DNA from: Flavobacteriales bacterium
GTDB lineage: Bacteria; Bacteroidota; Bacteroidia; Flavobacteriales_F; PHOS-HE28
DNA length: 64,000 bases
Direction of reading: 5' to 3'
Assembly: GCA_019638085.1 (NCBI GenBank)
Contig: JAHBUL010000013.1
Coordinates: 1 to 64,000 of the forward strand
Position numbers and translations under genes: made by a program. Numbering within the stretch: position 1 is the stretch's first letter; every line of letters begins with the position of its first letter. This document shows positions 27,716-36,469 of the stretch, piece by piece. The notes beneath the pieces were generated by a model. It was not told the DNA's origin, ran no database searches, and was given only the letters and a program-made list of their open reading frames with translations.

Positions 27716-27770
27716 ACGCCACCTTGCGGAGGCTTCCTAGAACCGACGACTGACCGGCATTGGATGCGAA
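27716..27770. repeat. Dispersed repeat of about 55 bp, copy 2
   Basis: Nearly identical to 22815-22870, including GGAGGCTTCCTAGAACCGAC and CATTGGATGCGAA. The two copies flank the T9SS gene pair at 23.6-27.7 kb in the same orientation, so recombination between them could remove the pair. Confidence 0.65.
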
Positions 27771-27792
27771 AGAAATAGCCGGGAGACAGCCG

Positions 27793-27928
27793 GAGGCGGA
27801 TGGGTGGCGGGCACATCCCTACGGCATGCAGGCTCGGGAAACACCCGAGCGCCGGAATGGGAGGCGGATGGGGTAGCGGGCACAACCCTACGGCATGCAG
27901 GCTCGGGAAACAACCGAGCGCCGGATGG
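27793..27928. repeat. 68-bp tandem repeat, two copies
   Basis: Units 27793-27860 and 27861-27928 share the order GGCGGATGGG, GCGGGCACA, CTACGGCATGCAGGCTCGGG. Each holds a GCTCGGG/CCCGAGC hairpin. The remaining bases up to 28018 show no gene. Confidence 0.7.
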
Positions 27929-28018
27929 GGGGGGCACACACAGACGGCATTCGCGTTGTTCGTACTCCGTCACGTGCTGTTGCGATGCCGGGTCTCCGCC
28001 CGGCAGGCAACCTTGGGG

Positions 28019-28306
28019 TTACCCCCTCACCGCTGCCAGCAGCGCCTGCACCTTCCCCTCCTTCACCACCATCACATCATAGGAGGAGTAGTAGGTCAGC
28101 AGCTTCCGGCCTGCGGCGGTGGGTTGGTACTCCAGCATTTCGGCCGTACTCTGCAAGGGCTTCTGCTCCAATAGCCCGGCGCTTTCCAGGTCGGGCCATT
28201 GCAAGCCGTGCTGCTCCAGCACTTTCTCCACATCCATACAGCCCTTGGCGGCCAGCGCTTCATACAGGGCGCTGCGGGCTTGGGCGTATGCAAAGGTTAA
28301 GGACAT
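28019..28306 (-). CDS. Small protein of unknown function, 95 aa
   Basis: A 95-residue protein, helical in its first half (SLTFAYAQARSALYEALAA) with a winged-helix-like end (LLEQKPLQSTAEMLEYQPTA, GRKLLTYYSSYDVM). I do not recognise the family. The start MSLTF at 28306 is chosen; 26 further codons upstream look non-coding. It is divergent from the restriction-modification gene, which fits a small controller, but that is only inference. Confidence 0.5.
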   Translation of the reverse strand: MSLTFAYAQARSALYEALAAKGCMDVEKVLEQHGLQWPDLESAGLLEQKPLQSTAEMLEYQPTAAGRKLLTYYSSYDVMVVKEGKVQALLAAVRG

Positions 28307-28411
28307 TTGGTGGTTGAAACTCGTGGAGGCAGGCGATGAATATATGAACCACAAGTTCCTACTTTGAGCCGCAACGCCTGCCACTTTTTATAGCAACCCT
28401 TCCACCTGTTC

Positions 28412-31400
28412 ATGCGCGCTGAATATTCCACCATCTCCAAAGCTGTCCGCCACTTGCAGCAATTGCGGCCTACCAAGGAGGAGTTCAACCTCTTCCGCAG
28501 GAACCTGGGGCAGCTTATCAGCAAGACGGAAGAGGTGCGCAAGACCAGTTCCAGCGGTGCGCTGGAGGAGACCGAGAAGGGTTTGCTGAAGGATTTTTTG
28601 CGCGACACCTTCTATAAGCACCTGAGCGTGGGCAACCTCAATTACCGGGGGAACACCGGGGCCGATCTTACCATCCGCAGCGCGAAGAACAACACCTTGG
28701 TGCTGTTCGAGTGCAAGGCCGGGAACAACCCGGAGGAGATGCCCACGCCCGAGAAGCTTTTGGGCAAGGCCTTTCTGGAAGCGGTGGCCTACTACTGCTT
28801 CGAGAAGGATGTGCTGCACAACGACCACATGAAGCACGTGGTGGTCACCAACGTCCGCGAATGGTACGTGTTCGATGCGGCGGACTTCCGGGCCGCCACC
28901 CACGGCAAGGCGAAGGTCCGCGATGCCTTCAAAAGCTGGAACAAGGGGAATTGGGACAACAGTTCCACCGCCGCGCTGCACAAGCGCATCGCCGAACTGC
29001 TCAGCGACGGGGACGATGTGCTCCACGGAGTGCATGTGGACCTCTGGTCGTTCAAGAAGTACTTGGACCGCGACGATGAACAGGCGCTCACCGAGCTGCT
29101 GAAGCTCTACCGTTTCCTAAGCCCCGGCTATCTGCTGAAGGAAGGCACCGGCAAGGACAACAACACGCTCAACAAAGGCTTTTACAATGAGCTGCTGCAC
29201 ATCCTTGGCCTGCATGAGAGCAAGGAGAAGGGCGTGAAGCGGATCAAACGGCTGCCCGAGGATAAGCGCCATCAAGGCATGCTTATCGAGAACACCATCG
29301 TGCGCCTGAAGAACGACGGATGCCTCGCCCGGCTGGAGCATAAGGAGCAGTATGGGGATACGGAGGACGAGCAGCTCTTCGCCGTCGCCATGGAACTGTG
29401 CATCACGTGGCTGGACCGCATCCTCTTCCTCAAGTTGCTGGAAGCCCAACTGCTGCGCTATCACGATGGCGACCGACTGCACGCCTTCCTCGCGCCCACC
29501 GATGAAGGGCAGCAATACGATTACCTGAACACGCTCTTCTTCGATGTGATGGCCCGCGAGAACAGCGAGCGCGAACCGGAAGTGCGCAAGCAGTTCGGCC
29601 ATGTACCCTACCTCAACAGCACGCTCTTTGAACCCAGCGAACTGGAAGGCCGCACCATGCGCATCAACGGCCTGCGGGACGGCTTGCGCATACCGCTGCA
29701 CCCCAAAAGCATCCTGATCCAGCGGAAACTGTTCACGCAGGACCTGCAAGCACTGGATTACCTGTTGCGCTTTCTGGATACCTACGATTTCGGCAGCAAA
29801 CCCGGTGAGGTCTTTACCGATGACGACCGACCCCTGATCACCGCCAGCGTGCTCGGACTCATCTTCGAGAAGCTGAACGGATACAAGGACGGCAGCTTCT
29901 ACACGCCCGGTTTCATCACCATGTACATGTGCGGCGAAACGCTGCGCCCCGCCGTGGTGCAGCGCTACAACGAGCGCTTCGGGCTTGCGCTCTCCGGCTT
30001 CGAGGCACTGCGGAACCATTGCGCCAAGCTGAACGAGCACGAAGAGATCGCCGCCGCCGAGGCCGTGGTCGATAGCATAAGGGTATGCGACCCGGCCGTA
30101 GGCAGCGGCCACTTCCTGGTAAGCGCGCTCAACGAACTGCTCTGCATCAAGAGCGACCTGGGCCTGCTTACCGATGTGGAAGGCAAACCCCTGCACGGCT
30201 GGACGGTGAGCTTGGCGAACGACGAGATCACCGTAACGGACCGCACCACGGACGCGCCCTTCAAATACTTGGTACCACCCGACGGCAAGCCCATACCGGC
30301 GGAGATGCAACGGGTGCAACGCGCCCTCTTCGAGCAGAAGCGCAAGCTGATCGAAGGCTGCCTCTTCGGCGTGGACATCAACCCCAACAGCGTGAAGATC
30401 TGCCGCCTCCGCCTGTGGATCGAACTGCTGAAGAACGCTTACTACCTCAAGGCCGACGGAGAAGACCTGCGCACTCTGCCCAACATCGACATCAACATCA
30501 AGCGCGGCAACTCGCTCTACTCCCGCTTCGCACTGAGCGAGAACATCGAGCGCATCATGCAGCGCACCAGCTATACGGCAGAGCAGTACCGGGGCTTCGT
30601 GCAGGACTACAAGGGGGCCAGCAACCGCGAAGAGCGGGCCGGCCTCAAGACCATCCTGAATGGCATCGAGGCGCAATTCCTGGCCTACTCCCAGAACCGG
30701 GACCCGCGCGTGCTACGGCGCAACACCCTGGTGAACGAACTGGAAAAACTGACCGGGAGCCTCTTTGGCGGCGGGCAGGGCTACAGCACGGCAGCAGCGA
30801 AAGCAAAGGCCAAAAAGCGCATCGGCCTGCTGGAAAAGCACATCAATGCCGTAAGCGAAGAACTGACGCGCGAAATGGGCGGCCGGGCCTACGGCGGCGC
30901 CTTTGAATGGCGCTACGCCTTCCCGGAAGTGCTGGACGACACCGGCGATTTCCGCGGCTTCGATGTGGTGTTCGGCAACCCGCCCTATATCGACATTAAG
31001 GAGATGGCGGCGACTGATGCCAGGATGTTGTTTAAGCACTTTACCACGGCCCAAAAGCGGATCAACCTATACGCTTTGTTCATTGAGCGTGGCTTGGAGC
31101 TGCTTGAGCCAACAGGTCGCTTGGCCTTCATCGTCCCCAATTCACTTCTCGTCAATGAATCCTACTCCAATTTGCGCAAGAAACTCGTCAAGGACCTTCA
31201 TCGCCTTGTTAAGTTACCCGATGGCATTTTCGAGGAGGCAGCAGTTGAGACGATGTTGCTCTTCGTTCAAAAAGGAGCAGACGGTCCAATACAAGCCAAA
31301 GTTTTCGCAAATGACGAGGAGCCGGTGTTCACTGATATTGCCTTCCGTGCCTTCGACCGGAGAGTTTGGGAAAAAGATCCCGAACACCGCTTTGCGATTT

Positions 31401-32119
31401 ATGCAACTGCTGCGTCCACCGCCGTATGCTTGAAAATCGAGGCAGAGTCGATTCCTCTCGGAACGCTCTGTGATTTTACGTTAGGAATAACGCCATACGA
31501 TAAGGCACGAGACCAGAGCAAAGAGCTAATTCGAAGTCGAGGGTTTCATTCCAGCACTCAGCTTACGGAGGAGTATGTGCCTCTCATAGACGGAGGAAGC
31601 ATCACACGCTATCGGATAGAGACGACTCCAAAAGAATGGTTGAAATATGGCCCGTGGCTTGGTGCCCCCCGCGAACGGAGGTTCTTTACTTCCGAGCGGT
31701 TGATCGCGCGGCAAATAGTCTCGGGTGACCCGCCTCGGATCTATGTTGGTTACACCGATGCGGAAGTCTATCATACCCAGATCGGTTTTGCGATAATACC
31801 AAAGCCGGAAGTTGACCTCGGACTGAAGTATCTTTTAGGGGTGCTAAACTCCACGCTCATGAACTACTATCATCAAGAACGGTTCTTGGACAAGGAGAAA
31901 GTCACGTTCCAAAAGTTCCTTATAGCTAACTGCAAACGATTGCCTATTCGAATACCGTCTAACGTGGCGAAGGACCATTTGGAAGCATTGGTGGAGCAGC
32001 GGCTCAAGTTAGAAGATGACAGCCCAGAAGTTGCCATCGTGGAGGCAGCGATCGATGCGGTGGTGTATGGGGTGTATGGGCTTACGGCGGATGAGGTGGG
32101 GGTTGTGGAGGGGAAGTGA
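28412..32119 (+). CDS. Type IIG restriction-modification enzyme (Eco57I/PglX-like)
   Basis: A 1235-residue single-chain protein. Residues about 84-102 hold a PD-(D/E)xK nuclease core (GADLTI ... LVLFECKAG: Asp85, Glu100, Lys102). An N6-adenine methyltransferase follows with motif I DPAVGSGHFL near residue 560 and motif IV NPPY near 855, and the last third is the target-recognition region. Such enzymes cut DNA and methylate the same site, acting as stand-alone phage defence. No BREX genes (pglZ, brxC) are present, so type IIG is preferred over PglX. From about 31000, just after NPPY, codon use turns from GC-rich to clearly more AT-rich. Confidence 0.85.
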   Translation: MRAEYSTISKAVRHLQQLRPTKEEFNLFRRNLGQLISKTEEVRKTSSSGALEETEKGLLKDFLRDTFYKHLSVGNLNYRGNTGADLTIRSAKNNTLVLFECKAGNNPEEMPTPEKLLGKAFLEAVAYYCFEKDVLHNDHMKHVVVTNVREWYVFDAADFRAATHGKAKVRDAFKSWNKGNWDNSSTAALHKRIAELLSDGDDVLHGVHVDLWSFKKYLDRDDEQALTELLKLYRFLSPGYLLKEGTGKDNNTLNKGFYNELLHILGLHESKEKGVKRIKRLPEDKRHQGMLIENTIVRLKNDGCLARLEHKEQYGDTEDEQLFAVAMELCITWLDRILFLKLLEAQLLRYHDGDRLHAFLAPTDEGQQYDYLNTLFFDVMARENSEREPEVRKQFGHVPYLNSTLFEPSELEGRTMRINGLRDGLRIPLHPKSILIQRKLFTQDLQALDYLLRFLDTYDFGSKPGEVFTDDDRPLITASVLGLIFEKLNGYKDGSFYTPGFITMYMCGETLRPAVVQRYNERFGLALSGFEALRNHCAKLNEHEEIAAAEAVVDSIRVCDPAVGSGHFLVSALNELLCIKSDLGLLTDVEGKPLHGWTVSLANDEITVTDRTTDAPFKYLVPPDGKPIPAEMQRVQRALFEQKRKLIEGCLFGVDINPNSVKICRLRLWIELLKNAYYLKADGEDLRTLPNIDINIKRGNSLYSRFALSENIERIMQRTSYTAEQYRGFVQDYKGASNREERAGLKTILNGIEAQFLAYSQNRDPRVLRRNTLVNELEKLTGSLFGGGQGYSTAAAKAKAKKRIGLLEKHINAVSEELTREMGGRAYGGAFEWRYAFPEVLDDTGDFRGFDVVFGNPPYIDIKEMAATDARMLFKHFTTAQKRINLYALFIERGLELLEPTGRLAFIVPNSLLVNESYSNLRKKLVKDLHRLVKLPDGIFEEAAVETMLLFVQKGADGPIQAKVFANDEEPVFTDIAFRAFDRRVWEKDPEHRFAIYATAASTAVCLKIEAESIPLGTLCDFTLGITPYDKARDQSKELIRSRGFHSSTQLTEEYVPLIDGGSITRYRIETTPKEWLKYGPWLGAPRERRFFTSERLIARQIVSGDPPRIYVGYTDAEVYHTQIGFAIIPKPEVDLGLKYLLGVLNSTLMNYYHQERFLDKEKVTFQKFLIANCKRLPIRIPSNVAKDHLEALVEQRLKLEDDSPEVAIVEAAIDAVVYGVYGLTADEVGVVEGK

Positions 32120-32170
32120 AGAGCTTTGCTAACTGATCAGAGACTTAATAGTACCAAAGCACAAGTGACC

Positions 32171-32830
32171 ATGGCAACAAAAGTTGGTGCAAAACAGAAA
32201 CGTCCGCTAAAAGGGCTGTTGAACAGTTCGACGAAGCGCATGATGACCCAAGCCGGTATGGAACTGCGGTCATTCGTGCTTCATACAGCGCTTCAACTTG
32301 AGTGGTATTCAGTGCGAATGCTGGCTATCCTACTAGATGTGGATAGAAATAATTCGGTCGTATGCGGCAACACGTCGAGATCACTAAGCTTTGATGCACG
32401 AATGCAGCTTCTCATGGAGATGCGTGCATGGGGTCCAGAGCACAAAACCAAGCTGTTGTGGTTTATGCAGCTCAGGAACCAAATGATGCACAATTATGAC
32501 GCACGGACAATGGTTGAATGCATGTCTTTCACGCAAGTCAAACCCAAGGAGCTGTTGAAGGCCTTCCCACAAGAACACTCCCTTCCGGAAGAAGAACAGT
32601 TGACCAGGGCTTTGTTGAGTTTAAGCGACTATGTTCTGCAAAGCTCGAATGAATTAATGATCGCAGCTTTGGACAAGATGATGCTACAGAGTCATCTACA
32701 GATGGGGATAATTGACGAGATCGCAAAGAATCACCTGGCTGGAGTGTATGATGCACGTCGCGCACGACCTGTCGCAGCTGCCCCCTCACAAAGTTCAGAA
32801 GCAAGGAAGGATGAAAAAGGAACTCCGTAG
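32171..32830 (+). CDS. HEPN-like protein of unknown function
   Basis: A helical protein of 219 residues with LRNQMMHNY, which fits the R-x4-6-H motif of HEPN nucleases and toxins; the family assignment is tentative. The start at 32171 (MATKVGAKQ) is preferred to a TTG 45 bp upstream. The gene is AT-richer than the window average, follows the restriction-modification gene after about 50 bp and overlaps the next start by 20 bp. HEPN proteins are frequent in defence islands, where they cut RNA or partner with a toxin. Confidence 0.6.
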   Translation: MATKVGAKQKRPLKGLLNSSTKRMMTQAGMELRSFVLHTALQLEWYSVRMLAILLDVDRNNSVVCGNTSRSLSFDARMQLLMEMRAWGPEHKTKLLWFMQLRNQMMHNYDARTMVECMSFTQVKPKELLKAFPQEHSLPEEEQLTRALLSLSDYVLQSSNELMIAALDKMMLQSHLQMGIIDEIAKNHLAGVYDARRARPVAAAPSQSSEARKDEKGTP

Positions 32831-33290
32831 TTGGTTCGGCCAATCCATCGTGGAAAAACTAGTCACTGGCGGCGTGGCCATGTTAGGGCTGGTAGCAACA
32901 ACGATGTCAACGCAGGTGACATCCGAGGTACTCCAACATGCCTTTATGATAGCGGCAATTGCAGGTGGATGTACACTCATAGTATTGATCTACCTGAATC
33001 GGCGTCTGGCGAAAATAGACGCCGAGCATCAACGCTATGACAACCTCTTTGCTGTGGTCGGCTACATCATACGACACCGAATCCATGAGCATCCACGAAC
33101 CGATCTGGATCGGCACGTTCAAATCTTCGACACTAAGAAACGAGAACGCGCTGTGTCAGATACCATTGACGCACATTGCGAGGAGTTACGAAAGTGGATC
33201 AACGAGGAACACCCGGAAGTCTCCGTCAAAGAAATCGAAGACCTTCTATGTGTATTCTACGATTTTCAACCCAAAGATGAACATCTCTAA
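32811..33290 (+). CDS. Small two-TM protein with soluble C-terminal part
   Basis: A 159-residue protein that starts at 32811 right after a strong ribosome binding site (AAGGAAGG, 32803-32810). Two membrane segments lie at about residues 14-30 and 38-57 (AFMIAAIAGGCTLIVLIYL), followed by about 100 soluble residues rich in charged helices. The start codon is inside the preceding gene, so the two are translationally coupled. I do not recognise the family. Small membrane effectors of defence systems have this build, but no known motif supports such a role. Confidence 0.6.
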   Translation: MKKELRSWFGQSIVEKLVTGGVAMLGLVATTMSTQVTSEVLQHAFMIAAIAGGCTLIVLIYLNRRLAKIDAEHQRYDNLFAVVGYIIRHRIHEHPRTDLDRHVQIFDTKKRERAVSDTIDAHCEELRKWINEEHPEVSVKEIEDLLCVFYDFQPKDEHL

Positions 33291-33399
33291 CGTGAAACTA
33301 TAATCTCGGCTATAGCCATGTCGGAACGCATTCGAACCGGTGAAATCGGATCACGCTCGATATCTATATTACCGACGCATGCTTGACAGAAATGCTGAC

Positions 33400-33819
33400 A
33401 TGAAAAATAGCCTAACACCCAAGTCCATGAGCGAAAGCAACACATTCCCACATACAACTGTTTTGAAGGAAGTGGAGGCAGTGAACAGCGTTTTGGCCGA
33501 AATCCAGAAAAATCTACCAAAGGGTAGTTTTCGGATCTTGCGTGTAGAGATCAATGATGCGGCTATTCCATGGGTGACAGAAGAACTATACAGAAGACAA
33601 GGTATGATAGGAACCTTGGAGGAGTTTACGGATGACTTTAAGCGGCATCTGGAGAACGGCCAGCACTTCGACATCTTTGGATGGAAATATTTCCCCGATC
33701 GTGGGCAAGGCCAAGTAGGTGTCATTCTTAGCCCCAAGGAGGAGACGTTCTACTTTGGTATCATTCCTGACGAAAGCGGAAAGCGCATCCTTCGGTATCG
33801 ATACATTGCTTACAAATAA
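33400..33819 (+). CDS. Protein of unknown function, about 139 aa
   Basis: A soluble, mixed alpha/beta protein (LKEVEAVNSVLAEIQKNL, then strands FRILRVEIND and GQVGVILSPKEETFYFGII). Start candidates are 33340, 33400 and 33427; 33400 is chosen without strong evidence. The composition is AT-rich like its neighbours. It lies 9 bp before the next gene, so the two are probably cotranscribed. No family recognised. Confidence 0.55.
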   Translation: MKNSLTPKSMSESNTFPHTTVLKEVEAVNSVLAEIQKNLPKGSFRILRVEINDAAIPWVTEELYRRQGMIGTLEEFTDDFKRHLENGQHFDIFGWKYFPDRGQGQVGVILSPKEETFYFGIIPDESGKRILRYRYIAYK

Positions 33820-33828
33820 AAATGTTGC

Positions 33829-34821
33829 ATGCTGGGTGATCTCGAAAAGCTGCTCGTTTCCATTCGGGGGCAACAGAGTATGATAGAAAAATTGAGTGGA
33901 ACGCAGCTGCCTTTCCATATCGCGCGGTCGTTTGGGAACCAAATATTGGAAAACAACATCGCAAGGATGATGACTGGTGGAATGAGCGGGATGATGGGAG
34001 CAATGAACTTCGCGCAAAGCTTCCAAAAGCAGCTTCTTGACCAACAGTCCGCATGGACTGGAATTTCAGGTTCTCTAAATCATCTCGTAGCCGCAAAGGC
34101 GATCAGTGAGGATCTGGGTCGGTCGGCATTTCTAAGCCAACTTGGATTACAGAATAGCTTGAAGACACTTGCGGAGCAGTATACGACACCCCTGTATAAC
34201 CCTTTCTCAGTGCTGAATGCCGCCTTTCTTGGAATATCGGATCGAGCGTACAGACGGCTTTCGGTGGATCACTCGCAGGATGAAGTGGAGGAACTGAACC
34301 AAATCGTCCAAGGTCTCGAGGCCATTGCAGCAGAACAAGCTGGATTGGACAGACCGGTGACAATACGTGATCTTGAAAAATTCAAGGCGGAGGTGGTGGA
34401 TGCACTCGTAGCAGCAGTGAGTCGCTCGAAGACTGCTATAGCGATCGAAGTCATACTTGCGCTGATCACCTTTATCAGTTTTGCGTTGCAACTGCGTGAA
34501 ATGTCTTGGACGAAAAGCGACATTACCAATAGAGAGGTGTTGGAGCAAACAAAGCTCTATGCCGAATCTTTAGTATTAGCTGCGTCGACTGTACAGGTGT
34601 CTGGTCGTGATTTTCGGTGGAACACGCGCATTGCCAATCATAATGTCCGCTTACGCAGTAAAACAAGCACACACAGCGAAGTCCTCGCCTTGATCGAGGA
34701 AGGACAACAGGTAGTAGTTATCACCGTGAAGAAAAAGTGGCTCTACATCAGCTACGTGGAAAACGCCACCGGCGAACCCAGATCTGGCTATGCCTATAAG
34801 AAGTACTTCGACAGAGAGTGA
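33829..34821 (+). CDS. Membrane protein with C-terminal SH3-like domain
   Basis: A 330-residue protein. Residues 1-110 are Met/Gly/Ser-rich helices (GGMSGMMGAMNFAQSF); about 145-200 form a coiled region (EVEELNQIVQGLEAIAAEQ); one membrane segment lies at about 205-222 (AIEVILALITFISFALQL); and about 270-330 form a bacterial SH3-like domain (NVRLRSKTSTHSEVLALIEE, WLYISYVENATGE). SH3 domains often bind peptides or cell-wall material. It closes the low-GC cluster; neither neighbours nor motifs fix a function. Confidence 0.65.
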   Translation: MLGDLEKLLVSIRGQQSMIEKLSGTQLPFHIARSFGNQILENNIARMMTGGMSGMMGAMNFAQSFQKQLLDQQSAWTGISGSLNHLVAAKAISEDLGRSAFLSQLGLQNSLKTLAEQYTTPLYNPFSVLNAAFLGISDRAYRRLSVDHSQDEVEELNQIVQGLEAIAAEQAGLDRPVTIRDLEKFKAEVVDALVAAVSRSKTAIAIEVILALITFISFALQLREMSWTKSDITNREVLEQTKLYAESLVLAASTVQVSGRDFRWNTRIANHNVRLRSKTSTHSEVLALIEEGQQVVVITVKKKWLYISYVENATGEPRSGYAYKKYFDRE

Positions 34822-34855
34822 AGGGAGAACTGGAGTCCAACCGGTCTGCTAACCC

Positions 34856-35848
34856 ATGTGGTTCCAAGAACTCTTCGGCTTCGAGGAAGAAACACCCGAT
34901 CAGGTCCGGGAGAACTTGGTGCTGCGAGGTGAAGTGCTACATTCCAACGTGAACGGGCGCAGCTTCCAATGTGGCACCTTGGAGATAGCGACCTTGGAAG
35001 AGCTGAGCGCCAAGGCACCACGACCAGCGAGTTTCACTGATGTCATCCGCGTCCGGGAATTCGTGGGCGATGTGCAGGACCTGCACTGCATCAAAGGAAG
35101 CCGCCATGCTTTGTTCCAAGCGGCCTCCCAGTTCAACCTGCTGGAAATGGTCAGTCCGCAGGTGACCCCGGAGCAAGGCATAGGCCGCTACGGGTACGAC
35201 CGGACGCAAGGGCCTGCGTGTGCCATCGCCTGTGGGGCGGGCACGGCCTACCGGAACTATTTCGTGCCCGTGAATGGCCAACTGGGGCAGACCAAGGACG
35301 AGCAGATCGATTGCCTGGACCTGATCGGCGAGGCGCTGGGCAACAAGCAGCTTGCGTTGTGGAAAATGAGCAATGGCTACGTGATGTCCAATGAAGCGGG
35401 CTTGCAGCACATCGGCAAGCGGCTCAACGAAATGGGGCCGTACGGCAGGGAACAGGTGAAAGGAAAATTGAAGATCGGTTTGCAATGGGACACGGAAGTG
35501 ACCCTGATAGGCAACGGGCAACGCGTTTCACAGGCCTACTGCTCGGCACTGCCGGTTGCCTATTCGCATGTGGCAGCAGACCGTTGGGAACCCTTTGCCC
35601 GGCTGGTACTGGAGGCCACCTACGAGGCAACACTTTACGCGGCGCTGATCAACATGGAGATGAGCGGCTCGAACATCTTATACCTCACCTTGGTGGGTGG
35701 CGGTGCGTTCGGCAATGACCCCACTTGGATCATGGACGCCCTTTGCAGGGCGTTAGCGCAATTCCGGAACACGCCATTGGATGTGCGGGTGGTGAGCTAC
35801 GGAAGCTCTGACCCGCTGGTGCAGGCGTTGGTGAGGTTAGGTTCTTAA
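34856..35848 (+). CDS. Conserved protein with macrodomain-like C-terminal region
   Basis: A 330-residue cytosolic protein with conserved-looking blocks: SRHALFQAASQFNLLEMVSP, TQGPACAIACGAGTAYRNYF, GQTKDEQIDCL and, near the end, LTLVGGGAFGNDPTWIMDAL. The last block recalls the GGGVFG loop of macrodomains, which bind ADP-ribose. This likeness is weak and the assignment is tentative. Composition is GC-rich again, so the low-GC patch ends before it. A role in ADP-ribose or NAD metabolism is possible but unproven. Confidence 0.55.
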   Translation: MWFQELFGFEEETPDQVRENLVLRGEVLHSNVNGRSFQCGTLEIATLEELSAKAPRPASFTDVIRVREFVGDVQDLHCIKGSRHALFQAASQFNLLEMVSPQVTPEQGIGRYGYDRTQGPACAIACGAGTAYRNYFVPVNGQLGQTKDEQIDCLDLIGEALGNKQLALWKMSNGYVMSNEAGLQHIGKRLNEMGPYGREQVKGKLKIGLQWDTEVTLIGNGQRVSQAYCSALPVAYSHVAADRWEPFARLVLEATYEATLYAALINMEMSGSNILYLTLVGGGAFGNDPTWIMDALCRALAQFRNTPLDVRVVSYGSSDPLVQALVRLGS

Positions 35849-35929
35849 TGCACACCAGCGTCCACACTGGTCATGCGCACGTTCATTAAGAAACCCTCCT
35901 CACATCCTCCCATCCGCTACCTTCCCCCC

Positions 35930-36469
35930 ATGGACCGCTCCACCTTCCTGAAAACCATGCTGGGCAGCACCGCTTTGCTCACCCTGCCCCCTTGGGCCAT
36001 GCTCAACGCCAAGGAGCAAGTCCGATAGGCATCGGACCGCTTGGCGTGGACGCAGGATTGCCACGGCGTCTTCGTCTTCGATGCCTTTGTGAAGGGCTTC
36101 CGCTTCCACAAGGGGCCGGAGTTGTTGCCGCGCATAAAGGCCGAAGACCCCTTGGACCTGGTGCGTGAGCACGACAATGCGCACGACCCCAATGCTGTGG
36201 CCGTGTATTGGGAGGGACAGAAGCTGGGCTACCTGCCCATGGGCGAGAACCTCTGCCTGGCCTACATGTTGGACTATGGCCTGCTGCTGGAGGCCGAAGT
36301 GGTGTACACCGCGCCGGATGAAGAGCCGTGGGCGCAATGCTTCATCGCGGTACACCTGTTGATGCCGAGCAACACTTCGTTCGATGCGTACATCACGCAC
36401 TATATGGCTCGGCCGGATGCGGGATATAAGATGAGGCCTGAGTACGGGGGTGAGGAGAATGGCTTGTGA
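35930..36469 (+). pseudogene. Exported HIRAN-domain protein, in-frame stop
   Basis: A frame opens at 35930 with a signal-peptide-like start (MDRSTFLKTMLGSTALLTLP), stops at TAG 36026-36028, and continues in the same frame to 36469. The second part is a HIRAN domain (VFDAFVKGFRFHKGPELLPR, LVREHDNAHDPNAVAVYW, KLGYLPMGENLCLAY). The stop lies inside the palindrome GTCCGATAGGCATCGGAC (36020-36037), of a family found elsewhere in this window, so a small palindrome insertion probably broke the gene. A shorter product might start at a TTG/GTG near 36041. HIRAN domains bind DNA 3' ends in helicases; secreted forms are unexplained. Confidence 0.65.

Noticed and set aside
29117-30676. Long minus-strand open frame opposite the type IIG gene
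   Set aside because: Shadow of the real gene; its translation has no recognisable domain, and it ends where the GC content drops.
28412-32119. BREX PglX methyltransferase
   Set aside because: The chain has its own PD-(D/E)xK nuclease core and no BREX partner genes are present.
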